Notes: generated from the letters alone by a model not told the origin. A stretch of 64,000 nt of DNA from Streptomyces sp. NBC_01476 (GCF_036227265.1 NZ_CP109446.1:6082001-6146000), one strand, 5' to 3'; positions 1 to 7,619 are shown, numbered from the stretch's first letter. Numbers and translations: made by a program.

Positions 1-1117
1 GCGTGGCCGGGACGGAGGAGAGGGCCGCGACGAGGATGCTGGTGGGGACCAGGGCGGCGAGCAGCACGGCGCTGCGCAGGGCCACCGCACCGCGCAGCAG
101 GGAAGGCGAGGCGGCGATGTCGCGCAGCGCGCCGGCGGCCTCGGGGCGGGAGTTCTTCGTCTGCCACAGGGCCAGCGCCGAGGTGGCGAGGACGCACAGC
201 GTGATGAGGACGGCCGCGAAGACGGTGACCGGACCGAGCGGGTGGTCGCCGTCGTTCTGGAAGGCGTAGGCGGCGAGCGAGGCCGCCGCGGTGGCGGAGA
301 GCAGGCCGAGCGGGCGGCCGATGGCGCGGGACTCGTGCTGCAGGGCGCGCCCGGCGAGCAGCCGCAGCGCACCGGGGCGGAAGCAGGCCAGGAGCCGGCC
401 GCAGCCGTAGACCAGGCCGGGGCCTGCCAGCATCAAGCCGGCCGTGGCGACGACCCAGCCCGCCACCGCCCCCGGCGGGATGGAGCCGAGGCCGCTGGGC
501 AGCGGCAGCCCGTCCCCCTGGGTGGCGGTCACCTCGACGGCCAGGCCCACCGCGGTGAGCGCGACCCCCCAGGGCAGGCCCCGGGGCGCGTCGTGCGCCG
601 GTGCCTTCTCCGGCCGCAGCCGCAGCGCGGTGGCGCCCGCCGCGGCCGCCGGGACCAGTGCGAGCAGCGTGACCGCACCGGCCAGCGGCAGGGTCCTGCC
701 CGCCGCGAGCAGGCCGGGCCCGACGCCGTCGAAGGGCACGCCGGTCACGTCGCCGCGCAACTGCAGGAAGACCAGCAGCGCGACCACGCTGCCCAGCGCG
801 CAGACCAGCGCGGTGGTCGCCGCCGCCAGCAGCACCCGGCCGGTCCGGCCGAGCCCGGCCGCGGCCAGCCCCGCCTGCGGCCAACCGGCGGGCTGTGAGC
901 GCCCGACCGCCACGGCGAGCTGCACCGTCACCACCACCGGGACCACGCACCACCCGAGCCGCACCACCGCGTCGGAGGCGCCGTGCTGGGGGTGTGCCAG
1001 CGCCCAGCCGAGCGAGGAGAGCAGCAGCAGGCCGGTGCCGGCCGCCGCGGCGGCCACCCCCGCCCACCGGCCCAGCGCCGCGGGACGGCTGCCGCGAAGT
1101 ACCCGCAGACTCAGCAC
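1..1117 (-). CDS. ABC transporter permease, 3'-truncated by window edge
   Basis: I read an open frame on the minus strand from a GTG at 1117 down to the window edge (372 codons, no stop), so the C-terminus is missing. The product is almost entirely hydrophobic, with about eight predicted membrane helices separated by short Arg/Gly/Ala-rich loops. It begins V-L-S-L-R-V-L-R-G and contains no soluble domain. A GGAGG lies 13 bases before the GTG. An ATG at 1179, which overlaps the stop of the preceding ATPase, runs into a stop after 22 codons, so the GTG is preferred. Its place 59 bases behind an ABC ATPase on the same strand points to an exporter permease (FtsX/MacB-like or a divergent family); I cannot see an FtsX signature in the visible part. 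The substrate is unknown. Confidence 0.72.
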   Translation of the reverse strand, partial: MLSLRVLRGSRPAALGRWAGVAAAAAGTGLLLLSSLGWALAHPQHGASDAVVRLGWCVVPVVVTVQLAVAVGRSQPAGWPQAGLAAAGLGRTGRVLLAAATTALVCALGSVVALLVFLQLRGDVTGVPFDGVGPGLLAAGRTLPLAGAVTLLALVPAAAAGATALRLRPEKAPAHDAPRGLPWGVALTAVGLAVEVTATQGDGLPLPSGLGSIPPGAVAGWVVATAGLMLAGPGLVYGCGRLLACFRPGALRLLAGRALQHESRAIGRPLGLLSATAAASLAAYAFQNDGDHPLGPVTVFAAVLITLCVLATSALALWQTKNSRPEAAGALRDIAASPSLLRGAVALRSAVLLAALVPTSILVAALSSVPAT

Positions 1118-1175
1118 CCGCCCACCACCGCCTCCTGCGCGGTGCGCGGACGTCCGGTCGCCGCCGTGCCGCCGC

Positions 1176-1898
1176 TCATACCGAGGCCGGAGCGGCGAGG
1201 TCGCGGTCCTGGGAGGGCATCGCGGTGTCGGGCCTGCCGTCCACCAGGGTGATGGCGCGGTCGGCGTGCCGGGCGATCTCCGGGTCACTGGTGGCGAGCA
1301 CCACGGTGATGCCGTGCGAGCGGGCCGCGCTGGTCAGCGTACGCAGCACATGCGCGCGGTCGGCGCGGTGCAGCGTGGCAGTCGGCTCGTCGGCGAAGAC
1401 CACGTCGGGGCCGGTGACCAGGGCCCGGGCGACCGCGACGCGCTGCCGCTGGGACTGGATCAGGTCGGCCGGCCGGCGGCGGGCGGCCTCACCGATGTCG
1501 AGCCGCTCCAGCCACTCCTGGGCCGCCGCCTTCGCCACCCGGTGGCTGTCACCGCGCATCAGCAGCGGCAGCGCGGCATTTTCCCAGGCGGTCAGCTCGG
1601 GCAGCAGCTGCGCGCCCGCGCCGATCCAGCCGAACCGGTCCCGGCGCAGCGCCTCGCGGGCGGCCTCCGGCAGGGTGTGCACGGGGGCGCTGTTGAACCA
1701 CACCTCGCCCTCGTCCGGCACCAGCTGCCCGGACAGGCAGTGCAGCAGAGTGGACTTGCCGGCGCCGCGCGGCCCCACCACCCCCAGGATCTCGCCGGCC
1801 CGGACGTTGACCGAGATTCCGAGCAGGGCAGGCGAGCCCTGGTGGGAGTGGCGCAGGGCGCGGGCCCAGAGCACATCGTTGTCGGGCGGGGCCACCAT
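1176..1898 (-). CDS. ABC transporter ATP-binding protein with degenerate catalytic motifs
   Basis: A 240-residue ABC ATPase. The start is the ATG at 1898, which has GGAGG six bases upstream; the frame extends further upstream but without a ribosome site. Walker A (GPRGAGKST, residues 42-50) and Walker B (VVFADEP, 165-171) are intact. Three other motifs are not: the Q-loop Gln is replaced within WIGAGAQLLP, the LSGGQ signature reads LIQSQRQ (146-152), and the switch His (usually THD) reads TSD. The D-loop is also altered (ATLH). In overall length and in its LLPELTAWEN segment it resembles MacB/LolD-type ATPases that pair with FtsX permeases, and the next gene is a permease. ATP binding is likely; normal hydrolysis is doubtful. 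A duplicated 14-bp dyad lies 50-80 bases upstream. Confidence 0.85.
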   Translation of the reverse strand: MVAPPDNDVLWARALRHSHQGSPALLGISVNVRAGEILGVVGPRGAGKSTLLHCLSGQLVPDEGEVWFNSAPVHTLPEAAREALRRDRFGWIGAGAQLLPELTAWENAALPLLMRGDSHRVAKAAAQEWLERLDIGEAARRRPADLIQSQRQRVAVARALVTGPDVVFADEPTATLHRADRAHVLRTLTSAARSHGITVVLATSDPEIARHADRAITLVDGRPDTAMPSQDRDLAAPASV

Positions 1899-1946
1899 GG
1901 CGTTCCTCCGCGGGTCGTTCCCTCGGCGCGTTCGACACGGGCGCCG

Positions 1947-1978
1947 AACGCACTGCGTCAGTCCAACGCACTGCGTCA
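1947..1978 (-). promoter_or_regulatory. Duplicated 14-bp dyad, likely operator of the ABC transporter
   Basis: The 14-mer AACGCACTGCGTCA occurs perfectly twice, at 1947-1960 and 1965-1978 (18-bp period). Each copy contains the odd-centred palindrome ACGCA-C-TGCGT. Read on the minus strand, a TTGACG at the upstream edge could serve as a -35 box. The pair lies 49-80 bases before the ATPase start, so a dimeric repressor site is the simplest reading. No regulator gene is adjacent. Confidence 0.5.
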
Positions 1979-1998
1979 AACGAGCCGGGGGAAAGGCA

Positions 1999-2036
1999 GT
2001 CACTCCCGGCACCGTAGGCACGATGCCGGGAGTGAC
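1999..2036 (-). terminator. Terminator after the aminotransferase
   Basis: A perfect 13-bp stem (1999-2011 with 2024-2036) closes a 12-base loop, 73 bases beyond the aminotransferase stop. There is no U-tract, as is common in streptomycetes. It separates the aminotransferase transcript from the ABC transporter genes. Confidence 0.65.
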
Positions 2037-2108
2037 GCGCGCAGGCGCGGGCGGGCGCGGCGGCCGGTTACCCCGTACGGACGCGCGGGCGGGCCTGCGG
2101 GGCGGCGG

Positions 2109-3479
2109 TCAGAGCTTGGTCCACGCCTGGGTGAGGACCTCCCGCAGGATGCCCTCGATGTCGTTGAAGAGCGCCTGGTCGGAGATGAGCGGCGGCGCCA
2201 GCTGCACCACCGGGTCGCCGCGGTCGTCGGCCCGGCAGTACAGGCCGTTGTCGAAGAGCGCCTTGGAGAGGAAGCCGTACAGCACCCGCTCGGTCTCCTC
2301 GTCGGTGAAGGTCTCCTTCGTCGCCTTGTCCTTCACCAGTTCGATGCCGTAGAAGAAGCCGTTGCCGCGGACGTCGCCGACGATCGGCAGGTCGTGCAGC
2401 TTCTTCAGGGTGTCGAAGAAGGCGCCCTCCTGGTCCAGCACGTGCTGGTTGAGGCGCTCGCGCTCGAAGATGTCGAGGTTGGCCAGGGCCACCGCGGCCG
2501 ACACCGGGTGGCCGCCGAAGGTGTAGCCGTGCAGGAAGGTGGTGCCGCCGCGGTAGAACGGCTCGGCCAGCCGGTCGGAGACGACGCAGGCGCCGATCGG
2601 GGAGTAGCCGGAGGTCATGGCCTTGGCGCAGGTGATCATGTCCGGGACGAAGTCGAACTTGTCGCAGGCGAACATGGTGCCGAGCCGCCCGAAGGCGCAG
2701 ATCACCTCGTCGGAGACGAGCAGCACGTTGTACCGGTCGCAGATCTCGCGGACCCGCTGGAAGTAGCCGGGCGGCGGCGGGAAGCAGCCGCCGGCGTTCT
2801 GCACCGGCTCCAGGAAGACCGCGGCGACCGTGTCCGGCCCCTCGAAGATGATCTCCTGCTCGATCTGGTCGGCGGCCCAGCGGCCGAACGCCTCCGGATC
2901 GTCGCCGTGGATGGGCGCCCGGTAGATGTTGGTGTTGGGCACCTTGTGCGCGCCGGGCACCAGCGGCTCGAACGGCGCCTTGAGGGCGGGCAGCCCGGTG
3001 ATGGACAAGGCACCTGCCGGGGTGCCGTGGTAGGCGACGGCCCGGGAGATCACCTTGTACTTCGTGTGGTTGCCGGTCAGCTTGTGATACTGCTTCGCCA
3101 GCTTCCACGCCGTCTCGACGGCCTCGCCGCCCCCGGTGGTGAAGAAGACCTTGTTCAGGTCGCCGGGCGCGTAGTGCGCCAGCCGCTCGGCCAGTTCGAC
3201 GGCCTTGGGGTGGGCGTAGCTCCAGATCGGGAAGAAGGCCAGCTCCTGCGCCTGCTTGGCGGCCGCCTCGGCCAGCTCACGGCGGCCGTGCCCGGCGTTG
3301 ACCACGAAGAGCCCGGAGAGGCCGTCGATGTACCGCTTGCCGTGGTCGTCGTAGATGTACGTGCCCTCGCCGCGCACGATGGTGGGCACGGGGGCGTTCT
3401 CGTACGACGACATGCGGGTGAAGTGCATCCACAGGTGGTCGTACGCGGTCTTCGACAGCTGAGACTGATCCGCGTTCAT
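2109..3479 (-). CDS. Class III PLP aminotransferase (putrescine/omega-amino acid:pyruvate type)
   Basis: A 456-residue fold-type I, class III aminotransferase. Visible landmarks are the N-terminal GLSGLFVVNAGHGRREL segment, the PLP phosphate loop TTGGGEAVE, the aspartate of SDEVICAFGR and the Schiff-base lysine (about residue 286) in TCAKAMTSGYSP. Length and motifs match omega-amino acid:pyruvate and putrescine/cadaverine aminotransferases. The start at 3479 lies two bases after the stop of the Lrp-type regulator, so the two are translationally coupled. Divergent from them is a PatD-type aminobutyraldehyde dehydrogenase. Context therefore suggests putrescine to 4-aminobutyraldehyde (1-pyrroline). 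A beta-alanine:pyruvate role, producing malonate semialdehyde for the MmsA-type enzyme further on, is the main alternative. Substrate choice cannot be read from the sequence. Confidence 0.87.
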   Translation of the reverse strand: MNADQSQLSKTAYDHLWMHFTRMSSYENAPVPTIVRGEGTYIYDDHGKRYIDGLSGLFVVNAGHGRRELAEAAAKQAQELAFFPIWSYAHPKAVELAERLAHYAPGDLNKVFFTTGGGEAVETAWKLAKQYHKLTGNHTKYKVISRAVAYHGTPAGALSITGLPALKAPFEPLVPGAHKVPNTNIYRAPIHGDDPEAFGRWAADQIEQEIIFEGPDTVAAVFLEPVQNAGGCFPPPPGYFQRVREICDRYNVLLVSDEVICAFGRLGTMFACDKFDFVPDMITCAKAMTSGYSPIGACVVSDRLAEPFYRGGTTFLHGYTFGGHPVSAAVALANLDIFERERLNQHVLDQEGAFFDTLKKLHDLPIVGDVRGNGFFYGIELVKDKATKETFTDEETERVLYGFLSKALFDNGLYCRADDRGDPVVQLAPPLISDQALFNDIEGILREVLTQAWTKL

Positions 3480-3481
3480 GG

Positions 3482-3991
3482 CTATCTGGTTCCCCAGGTG
3501 TAGGTCTGCTTCCGGAGCTTGAGGTAGACGAAGCTCTCGGTGGACCGCACGCCGGGCAGCGCGCGGATCCGCTTGTTGATCATCTCCAGCAGGTGGTCGT
3601 CGTCCTCGCAGACGATCTCCACCAGGAGGTCGAAGGAGCCCGCGGTGATCACCACGTACTCCACCTCGTCCAGGGCGGCCAGCGACTCGGCGACCGGGTC
3701 GATGTCGCCCTCGACATTGACGCCCACCATCGCCTGCCGCTGGAACCCCAGGGTGAGCGGGTCGGTGACCGCGACGATCTGCATGACACCCTGGTCCAGC
3801 AGCTTCTGCACCCGCTGCCGTACCGCCGCCTCCGACAGGCCCACCGCCTTGCCGATCGCCGCGTACGGGCGGCGGCCGTCCTCCTGGAGCTGTTCGATGA
3901 TCGCCTTCGACACCGCGTCTATCGACGACGGGGCGCCGTTTCTGTCACGTGTGGCCACGCGCACCACTGTGCAGGAGAGTTCGTCGGTCAC
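3482..3991 (-). CDS. Lrp/AsnC-family transcriptional regulator
   Basis: About 169 residues: an N-terminal winged helix-turn-helix (IIEQLQEDGRRPYAAIGKAV then LSEAAVRQRVQKLLDQG) and a C-terminal RAM/ligand-binding domain, the standard Lrp layout. Neither the GTG at 3991 nor the GTG at 3958 (V-A-T-R-D-R-N-G) has a clear ribosome site; the shorter 158-residue form is plausible. The gene leads the aminotransferase and diverges from an aldehyde dehydrogenase, a layout typical of local regulators responding to an amino acid or amine. The bipartite motif at 4010-4051 sits immediately upstream in the shared promoter region and is a candidate target. Confidence 0.88.
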   Translation of the reverse strand: MTDELSCTVVRVATRDRNGAPSSIDAVSKAIIEQLQEDGRRPYAAIGKAVGLSEAAVRQRVQKLLDQGVMQIVAVTDPLTLGFQRQAMVGVNVEGDIDPVAESLAALDEVEYVVITAGSFDLLVEIVCEDDDHLLEMINKRIRALPGVRSTESFVYLKLRKQTYTWGTR

Positions 3992-4009
3992 GCAAGGCCC
4001 GCACGATGA

Positions 4010-4051
4010 AATTCGTTGCTGGCGGTGACGCAGAGAACCGAATCAGTTGTC
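4010..4051. promoter_or_regulatory. Bipartite regulatory motif, copy A
   Basis: AATTCGTTGC at 4010-4019 and CGAATCAGTTGTC at 4039-4051 are separated by 19 bases. The same two blocks with identical spacing occur at 7578-7619, upstream of the second PatD-type dehydrogenase, although the 19-base spacers are unrelated. The outer bases form a dyad (ATTCG...CGAAT). The right-hand TTGT could be part of a -35 box for the plus-strand gene, which would place the element where an activator binds. This is inferred from sequence matching only. Confidence 0.55.
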
Positions 4052-4150
4052 CCGGTCTGGCGGGTGTGCCGAATACGGCAGTCCTCCGGCTAAGCTGGGC
4101 ATTGTCTCAGCAGTTGGACATTGGACACCACCAGGCAGGGAGCTAGCGCC

Positions 4151-5587
4151 GTGACCGAACTCCGTACTCTGCGCAACTACATCGACGGAGAATTCCGCGA
4201 CGCCGCCGACGGGCGCACCACCGAGGTGGTCAACCCGGTGACCGGGGAGGCGTACGCCACGGCGCCGCTGTCCGGGGCGGACGACGTCGACGCGGCCATG
4301 GCCGCCGCTGCCGCGGCGTTCCCCGCCTGGCGGGACAGCACGCCCTCGGAGCGGCAGAAGGCGCTGCTGAAGATCGCCGACGCGGTCGAGGCGCGGGCCG
4401 GCGAGCTGATCGCCGTGGAGAGCGAGAACACCGGCAAACCGCTCGGGCTGACCGCGAGCGAGGAGATCCCGCCGATGGTCGACCAGATCCGGTTCTTCGC
4501 CGGCGCCGCCCGGATGCTGGAGGGGCGCTCCGCCGGGGAGTACATGGACGGGCTGACGTCCTTCGTGCGCCGCGAGCCGGTCGGGGTCTGCGCACAGGTC
4601 GCTCCCTGGAACTACCCGATGATGATGGCGGTCTGGAAGTTCGCGCCCGCGCTGGCGGCCGGCAACACGGTGGTGCTCAAGCCGTCCGACACCACGCCCG
4701 CGTCCACCGTGCTGCTCGCCGAGATCCTCGGCTCTGTGCTGCCCAAGGGCGTCTTCAACGTGGTCTGCGGCGACCGCGACACCGGCCGGGCGATGGTCGA
4801 GCACCCGGTGCCGGCGATGGCGTCCATCACCGGCTCGGTGCGGGCCGGCATCGAGGTCGCCGGGTCCGCGGCCAAGGACGTCAAGCGGGTCCATCTGGAG
4901 CTCGGCGGCAAGGCGCCGGTCGTCGTCTTCGAGGACGTCGACATCCCCAAGGCGGTCGAGGACATCGTGGTGGCCGGGTTCTTCAACGCCGGCCAGGACT
5001 GTACGGCGGCCACCCGGGTGCTGGTGCAGGAGTCGGTCCACGACGAGTTCACCGCGGCGCTGGCCAAGGCGGCCGGCGAGACCAGGACCGGGCTTCCGGA
5101 CGACGAGGACGTGCTCTACGGGCCGCTGAACAACGCCCGTCAGCTGGCGCAGGTCACCGGCTTCATCGAGCGGCTGCCCGGACACGCCAAGGTCGAGACC
5201 GGCGGGCACCGGGTGGGGGAGCGCGGCTACTTCTTCGCGCCGACCGTTGTCTCCGGGCTCCGGCAGGACGACGAGATCGTCCAGCGCGAGGTCTTCGGCC
5301 CGGTCATCACCGTCCAGTCGTTCCGTGACGAGGAGCAGGCGGTGGAGTGGGCGAACGGCGTCGAGTACGCGCTGGCCTCCTCGGTCTGGACGAAGGACCA
5401 CGGCCGGGCGATGCGGATGGCCAAGCGCCTCGACTTCGGCTGCGTGTGGATCAACACGCACATCCCGCTGGTCGCGGAGATGCCGCACGGCGGCTTCAAG
5501 AAGTCCGGCTACGGCAAGGACCTGTCCGGGTACGGCTTCGAGGACTACACGCGGATCAAGCACGTGATGACGTCGCTGGACGCGTAA
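4151..5587 (+). CDS. Gamma-aminobutyraldehyde dehydrogenase, PatD type
   Basis: A 478-residue NAD(P)-dependent aldehyde dehydrogenase. The GTG at 4151 is chosen because AGGGAG lies about ten bases upstream; an in-frame ATG at 4121 lacks a ribosome site. The catalytic cysteine (about residue 284) is in GQDCTAATR and the general-base glutamate (about 250) in LELGGKAP. The GQDCTAA context and the C-terminal EMPHGGFKKSGYGKDLSGYG segment are typical of PatD (YdcW)-like 4-aminobutyraldehyde/1-pyrroline dehydrogenases, which convert the product of putrescine transamination or oxidation to GABA. The gene diverges from the Lrp regulator and aminotransferase and shares with the gene at 7708 both its family and an upstream motif. 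Another aminoaldehyde or betaine aldehyde as substrate is possible. Confidence 0.87.
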   Translation: MTELRTLRNYIDGEFRDAADGRTTEVVNPVTGEAYATAPLSGADDVDAAMAAAAAAFPAWRDSTPSERQKALLKIADAVEARAGELIAVESENTGKPLGLTASEEIPPMVDQIRFFAGAARMLEGRSAGEYMDGLTSFVRREPVGVCAQVAPWNYPMMMAVWKFAPALAAGNTVVLKPSDTTPASTVLLAEILGSVLPKGVFNVVCGDRDTGRAMVEHPVPAMASITGSVRAGIEVAGSAAKDVKRVHLELGGKAPVVVFEDVDIPKAVEDIVVAGFFNAGQDCTAATRVLVQESVHDEFTAALAKAAGETRTGLPDDEDVLYGPLNNARQLAQVTGFIERLPGHAKVETGGHRVGERGYFFAPTVVSGLRQDDEIVQREVFGPVITVQSFRDEEQAVEWANGVEYALASSVWTKDHGRAMRMAKRLDFGCVWINTHIPLVAEMPHGGFKKSGYGKDLSGYGFEDYTRIKHVMTSLDA

Positions 5588-5601
5588 GGGTTCTTCTCCG
5601 G

Positions 5602-5672
5602 CGGGTGCGGGTGCGGGTGCGGGTGCCGGTGCGGGTTCGGGTGCCGGCGCCGGTGCCGGCCCCGTGCCGGTA
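5602..5672. repeat. Imperfect GGTGCG/GGTGCC hexamer minisatellite
   Basis: The gap between the convergent dehydrogenase and phosphodiesterase genes holds about ten imperfect head-to-tail copies of GGTGCG or GGTGCC. I see no coding frame or good terminator stem in it. The array probably arose by replication slippage and may vary in length between strains. Confidence 0.7.
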
Positions 5673-5712
5673 CGCGTGCGGGGCCGGGCGCTTCGTCCGG
5701 CCCCCGCGTCCG

Positions 5713-6396
5713 TCAGTCGCGGGGCAGGAGCCGCCGCAGCGCGTCCAGCCGGTTGGTGGTGATCGCGTCGACGCCGGCTGCCAGCAGGCGGGACATCGAG
5801 CGCCCCCAGTCCGCGGTCCAGGCCGCCGCCAGGAAACCGTGGTCGTGGGTCCACGCGACCGTCGCCCGGTCGGCCAGCGGGAAGCGGTAGTTGAGCCAGC
5901 GCGGCGCCAGCTCCGCGAGCAGGCCGGCCGGCGGGCGGGCGGTGGTCTTCCAGGTCATGGCGACCTCCGCGGCCGGCTGGTGTGCCCGCACCTCGAACAT
6001 CGCGGTGAGCTCACCGCAGTAGTAGACCCGGTCCGCGGCGCCCGCGTCCCGTACCGCCGCCAGCACCGTCCCCACCTGCTCCGGCTCCGTGAGGTCCAGC
6101 AGCAGGCGGCCCGTGGTGTGCGCCCGCAGCTCCTCCAGCGCGGCGGCCAGGGTGGGCACACCGCCGCCGGTGAGCTGCGCGACCTCCGCCGCGGTGAGCG
6201 CGCCCACCTCGGTGGGGTGGCCCCAGAGCCGTTCCAGTGTCGGGTCGTGCAGCAGCACCGGCACGCCGTCCCTGGTCAGCCTGACGTCGACCTCCACCAC
6301 GTCCGCGCCCTTGGACAGCGCGGAGCGCACCGACGGCAGGGTGTTCTCCCGGAAGTGGTACGGGTCGCCGCGGTGCGCCACCGCCTGCGCCGTCAC
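5713..6396 (-). CDS. Glycerophosphodiester phosphodiesterase family protein
   Basis: A 227-residue GDPD-domain protein. The start is a GTG at 6396 that overlaps the stop of the deaminase-like gene by four bases (GTGA). Family landmarks are present: AHRGDPY followed by ENTLPS, VEVDVRLTRDGVPVLLHD with the acidic metal ligands and second catalytic His, and the C-terminal DAITTNRLDAL segment. There is no signal peptide, so it is probably cytoplasmic and may recycle glycerophosphodiesters from lipid turnover to sn-glycerol-3-phosphate. The tight coupling to a nucleoside-deaminase-like gene is unexplained by known pathways. Confidence 0.88.
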   Translation of the reverse strand: MTAQAVAHRGDPYHFRENTLPSVRSALSKGADVVEVDVRLTRDGVPVLLHDPTLERLWGHPTEVGALTAAEVAQLTGGGVPTLAAALEELRAHTTGRLLLDLTEPEQVGTVLAAVRDAGAADRVYYCGELTAMFEVRAHQPAAEVAMTWKTTARPPAGLLAELAPRWLNYRFPLADRATVAWTHDHGFLAAAWTADWGRSMSRLLAAGVDAITTNRLDALRRLLPRD

Positions 6397-7457
6397 CCCC
6401 AGGCCGCCGTGTAGGCGTCGATCTCGCCGGTCAGCGCGCGCTTGCCGGCCGGGTCCAGGAAGGACACCTCGACGGCGTTTTTGGCCAGCGCCGCGACGCC
6501 CGCGGGGTCGAGTCCCAGCAGCCGGGCGGCGACCGCGTACTCGGTGTTGAGGTCGGTGCCGAACATGGGCGGGTCGTCGCTGTTGACGGTGACCAGCACG
6601 CCCGCCTCGGCCATCTGCCGGATCGGGTGCTCCTCCAGCGAGGCGACCGCGCGGGTAGCGATGTTGGAGGTCGGGCAGACCTCCAGCGGGATGCGCTGCT
6701 CGGCCAGGTGCGCCAGCAGCCGCGGGTCCTGGACGGAGCTGGTGCCGTGGCCGATCCGCTCGGCGCCGAGGTCGTTGAGCGCGTCCCATATGGTCTGCGG
6801 CCCGGTGGTCTCGCCGGCGTGCGGCACGCTGTGCAGGCCGGCCGCCCTGGCCCGGTCGAAGTACGGCTTGAACTGCGGCCGGGGCACCCCGATCTCCGGG
6901 CCGCCGAGGCCGAAGGAGACCAGGCCGTCGGGGCGCAGGTCCAGCGCCAGCCGGGCGGTCTCCTCGGCCGACTCCAGACCGGCCTCGCCGGGGATGTCGA
7001 AGCACCAGCGCAGCTGTACGCCCAGCTCCGACTCCGCCGACTTGCGGGCGTCCTCGATCGCCTCCATGAACGCCTCGCCCGGGATGCCGCGCCGGGTCGA
7101 GGAGAACGGCGTCACGGTCAGCTCGGCGTACCGGATGTTCTGCCGGGCCATGTCCCGGGCCACCTCGAAGGTGAGCAGCCGGACGTCCTCGGCGTCCCGG
7201 ATCACGTCCACCACCGAGAGATAGACCTGGATGAAGTGCGCGAAATCACGGAAGCTGAAGTACTCCGCGAGCGCCTCCGGATCGGCCGGCACACCTGCGT
7301 CGGGGTGCCGTGCGGCCAGCTCGGCGACGATCCGCGGGGAGGCGGACCCCACGTGGTGGACATGCAGCTCGGCCTTCGGCAGTCCGGCGATGAAGGCGTC
7401 GAGCCCGCCCCCGCCGAGTCCGGTGCCGGGTACCTGGCCGGTCGCGCTGTCGGTCAT
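6393..7457 (-). CDS. Adenosine deaminase-like amidohydrolase, possible 6-aminodeoxyfutalosine deaminase
   Basis: A 354-residue member of the adenosine/AMP deaminase superfamily. The metal site is visible: HVH (32-34), His213 in PHAGET, and Asp294/295 in NSDDPPMF. Catalytic Glu216 (HAGE) and His237 (IGHGTS) are also present. The first motif reads ELHVHHVGSASPR, where classical adenosine deaminases usually have H-x-H-L-x-G-S. From memory of the literature, a Streptomyces avermitilis protein of this superfamily (COG1816) turned out to deaminate 6-aminodeoxyfutalosine in menaquinone synthesis, with a conserved Arg after the first strand affecting specificity; Arg42 here is a candidate. The start ATG at 7457 is preceded by GGAAGG. 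The following phosphodiesterase overlaps it by four bases. Confidence 0.86.
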   Translation of the reverse strand: MTDSATGQVPGTGLGGGGLDAFIAGLPKAELHVHHVGSASPRIVAELAARHPDAGVPADPEALAEYFSFRDFAHFIQVYLSVVDVIRDAEDVRLLTFEVARDMARQNIRYAELTVTPFSSTRRGIPGEAFMEAIEDARKSAESELGVQLRWCFDIPGEAGLESAEETARLALDLRPDGLVSFGLGGPEIGVPRPQFKPYFDRARAAGLHSVPHAGETTGPQTIWDALNDLGAERIGHGTSSVQDPRLLAHLAEQRIPLEVCPTSNIATRAVASLEEHPIRQMAEAGVLVTVNSDDPPMFGTDLNTEYAVAARLLGLDPAGVAALAKNAVEVSFLDPAGKRALTGEIDAYTAAWG

Positions 7458-7577
7458 GCGGGGTTTCCTTCCACGGGGGCTGGTCGTGACCCCTCATCCT
7501 AGGTGGCCCCCCGGACGGGCCCGCGGGCACCGCGCAGCGGCGGTACGGGCGAGGGCCGCGGGACAGGCCGGGCACAG

Positions 7578-7619
7578 AATTCGTCGCGTAACCAAAAGGC
7601 AACAACGGAATCACTTGTT
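7578..7619. promoter_or_regulatory. Bipartite regulatory motif, copy B
   Basis: AATTCGTCGC at 7578-7587 and GGAATCACTTGTT at 7607-7619, 19 bases apart, match the element at 4010-4051 in order, spacing and distance to the next plus-strand start (88 bases here, 99 there). An AGGATC about 18 bases beyond TTGTTG could be a -10 box. It probably controls the run that starts at 7708 and continues through potDABC and the FAD oxidase. Confidence 0.55.

Noticed and set aside
1117..1179. ATG at 1179 overlapping the ATPase stop as the permease start
   Set aside because: The frame from this ATG ends after 22 codons; the permease frame opens at GTG 1117.
444..3503. A 1019-codon open frame on the plus strand opposite the ABC genes and aminotransferase
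   Set aside because: It is a mirror of the high-GC third positions of the real minus-strand genes. The product is Arg/Gly/Val-rich with no recognisable domain, and it runs across three unrelated genes and their intergenic DNA.
4121..4150. Upstream ATG as the start of the first PatD-type dehydrogenase
   Set aside because: It adds ten non-conserved residues and has no ribosome site, whereas the GTG at 4151 has AGGGAG at a suitable distance.
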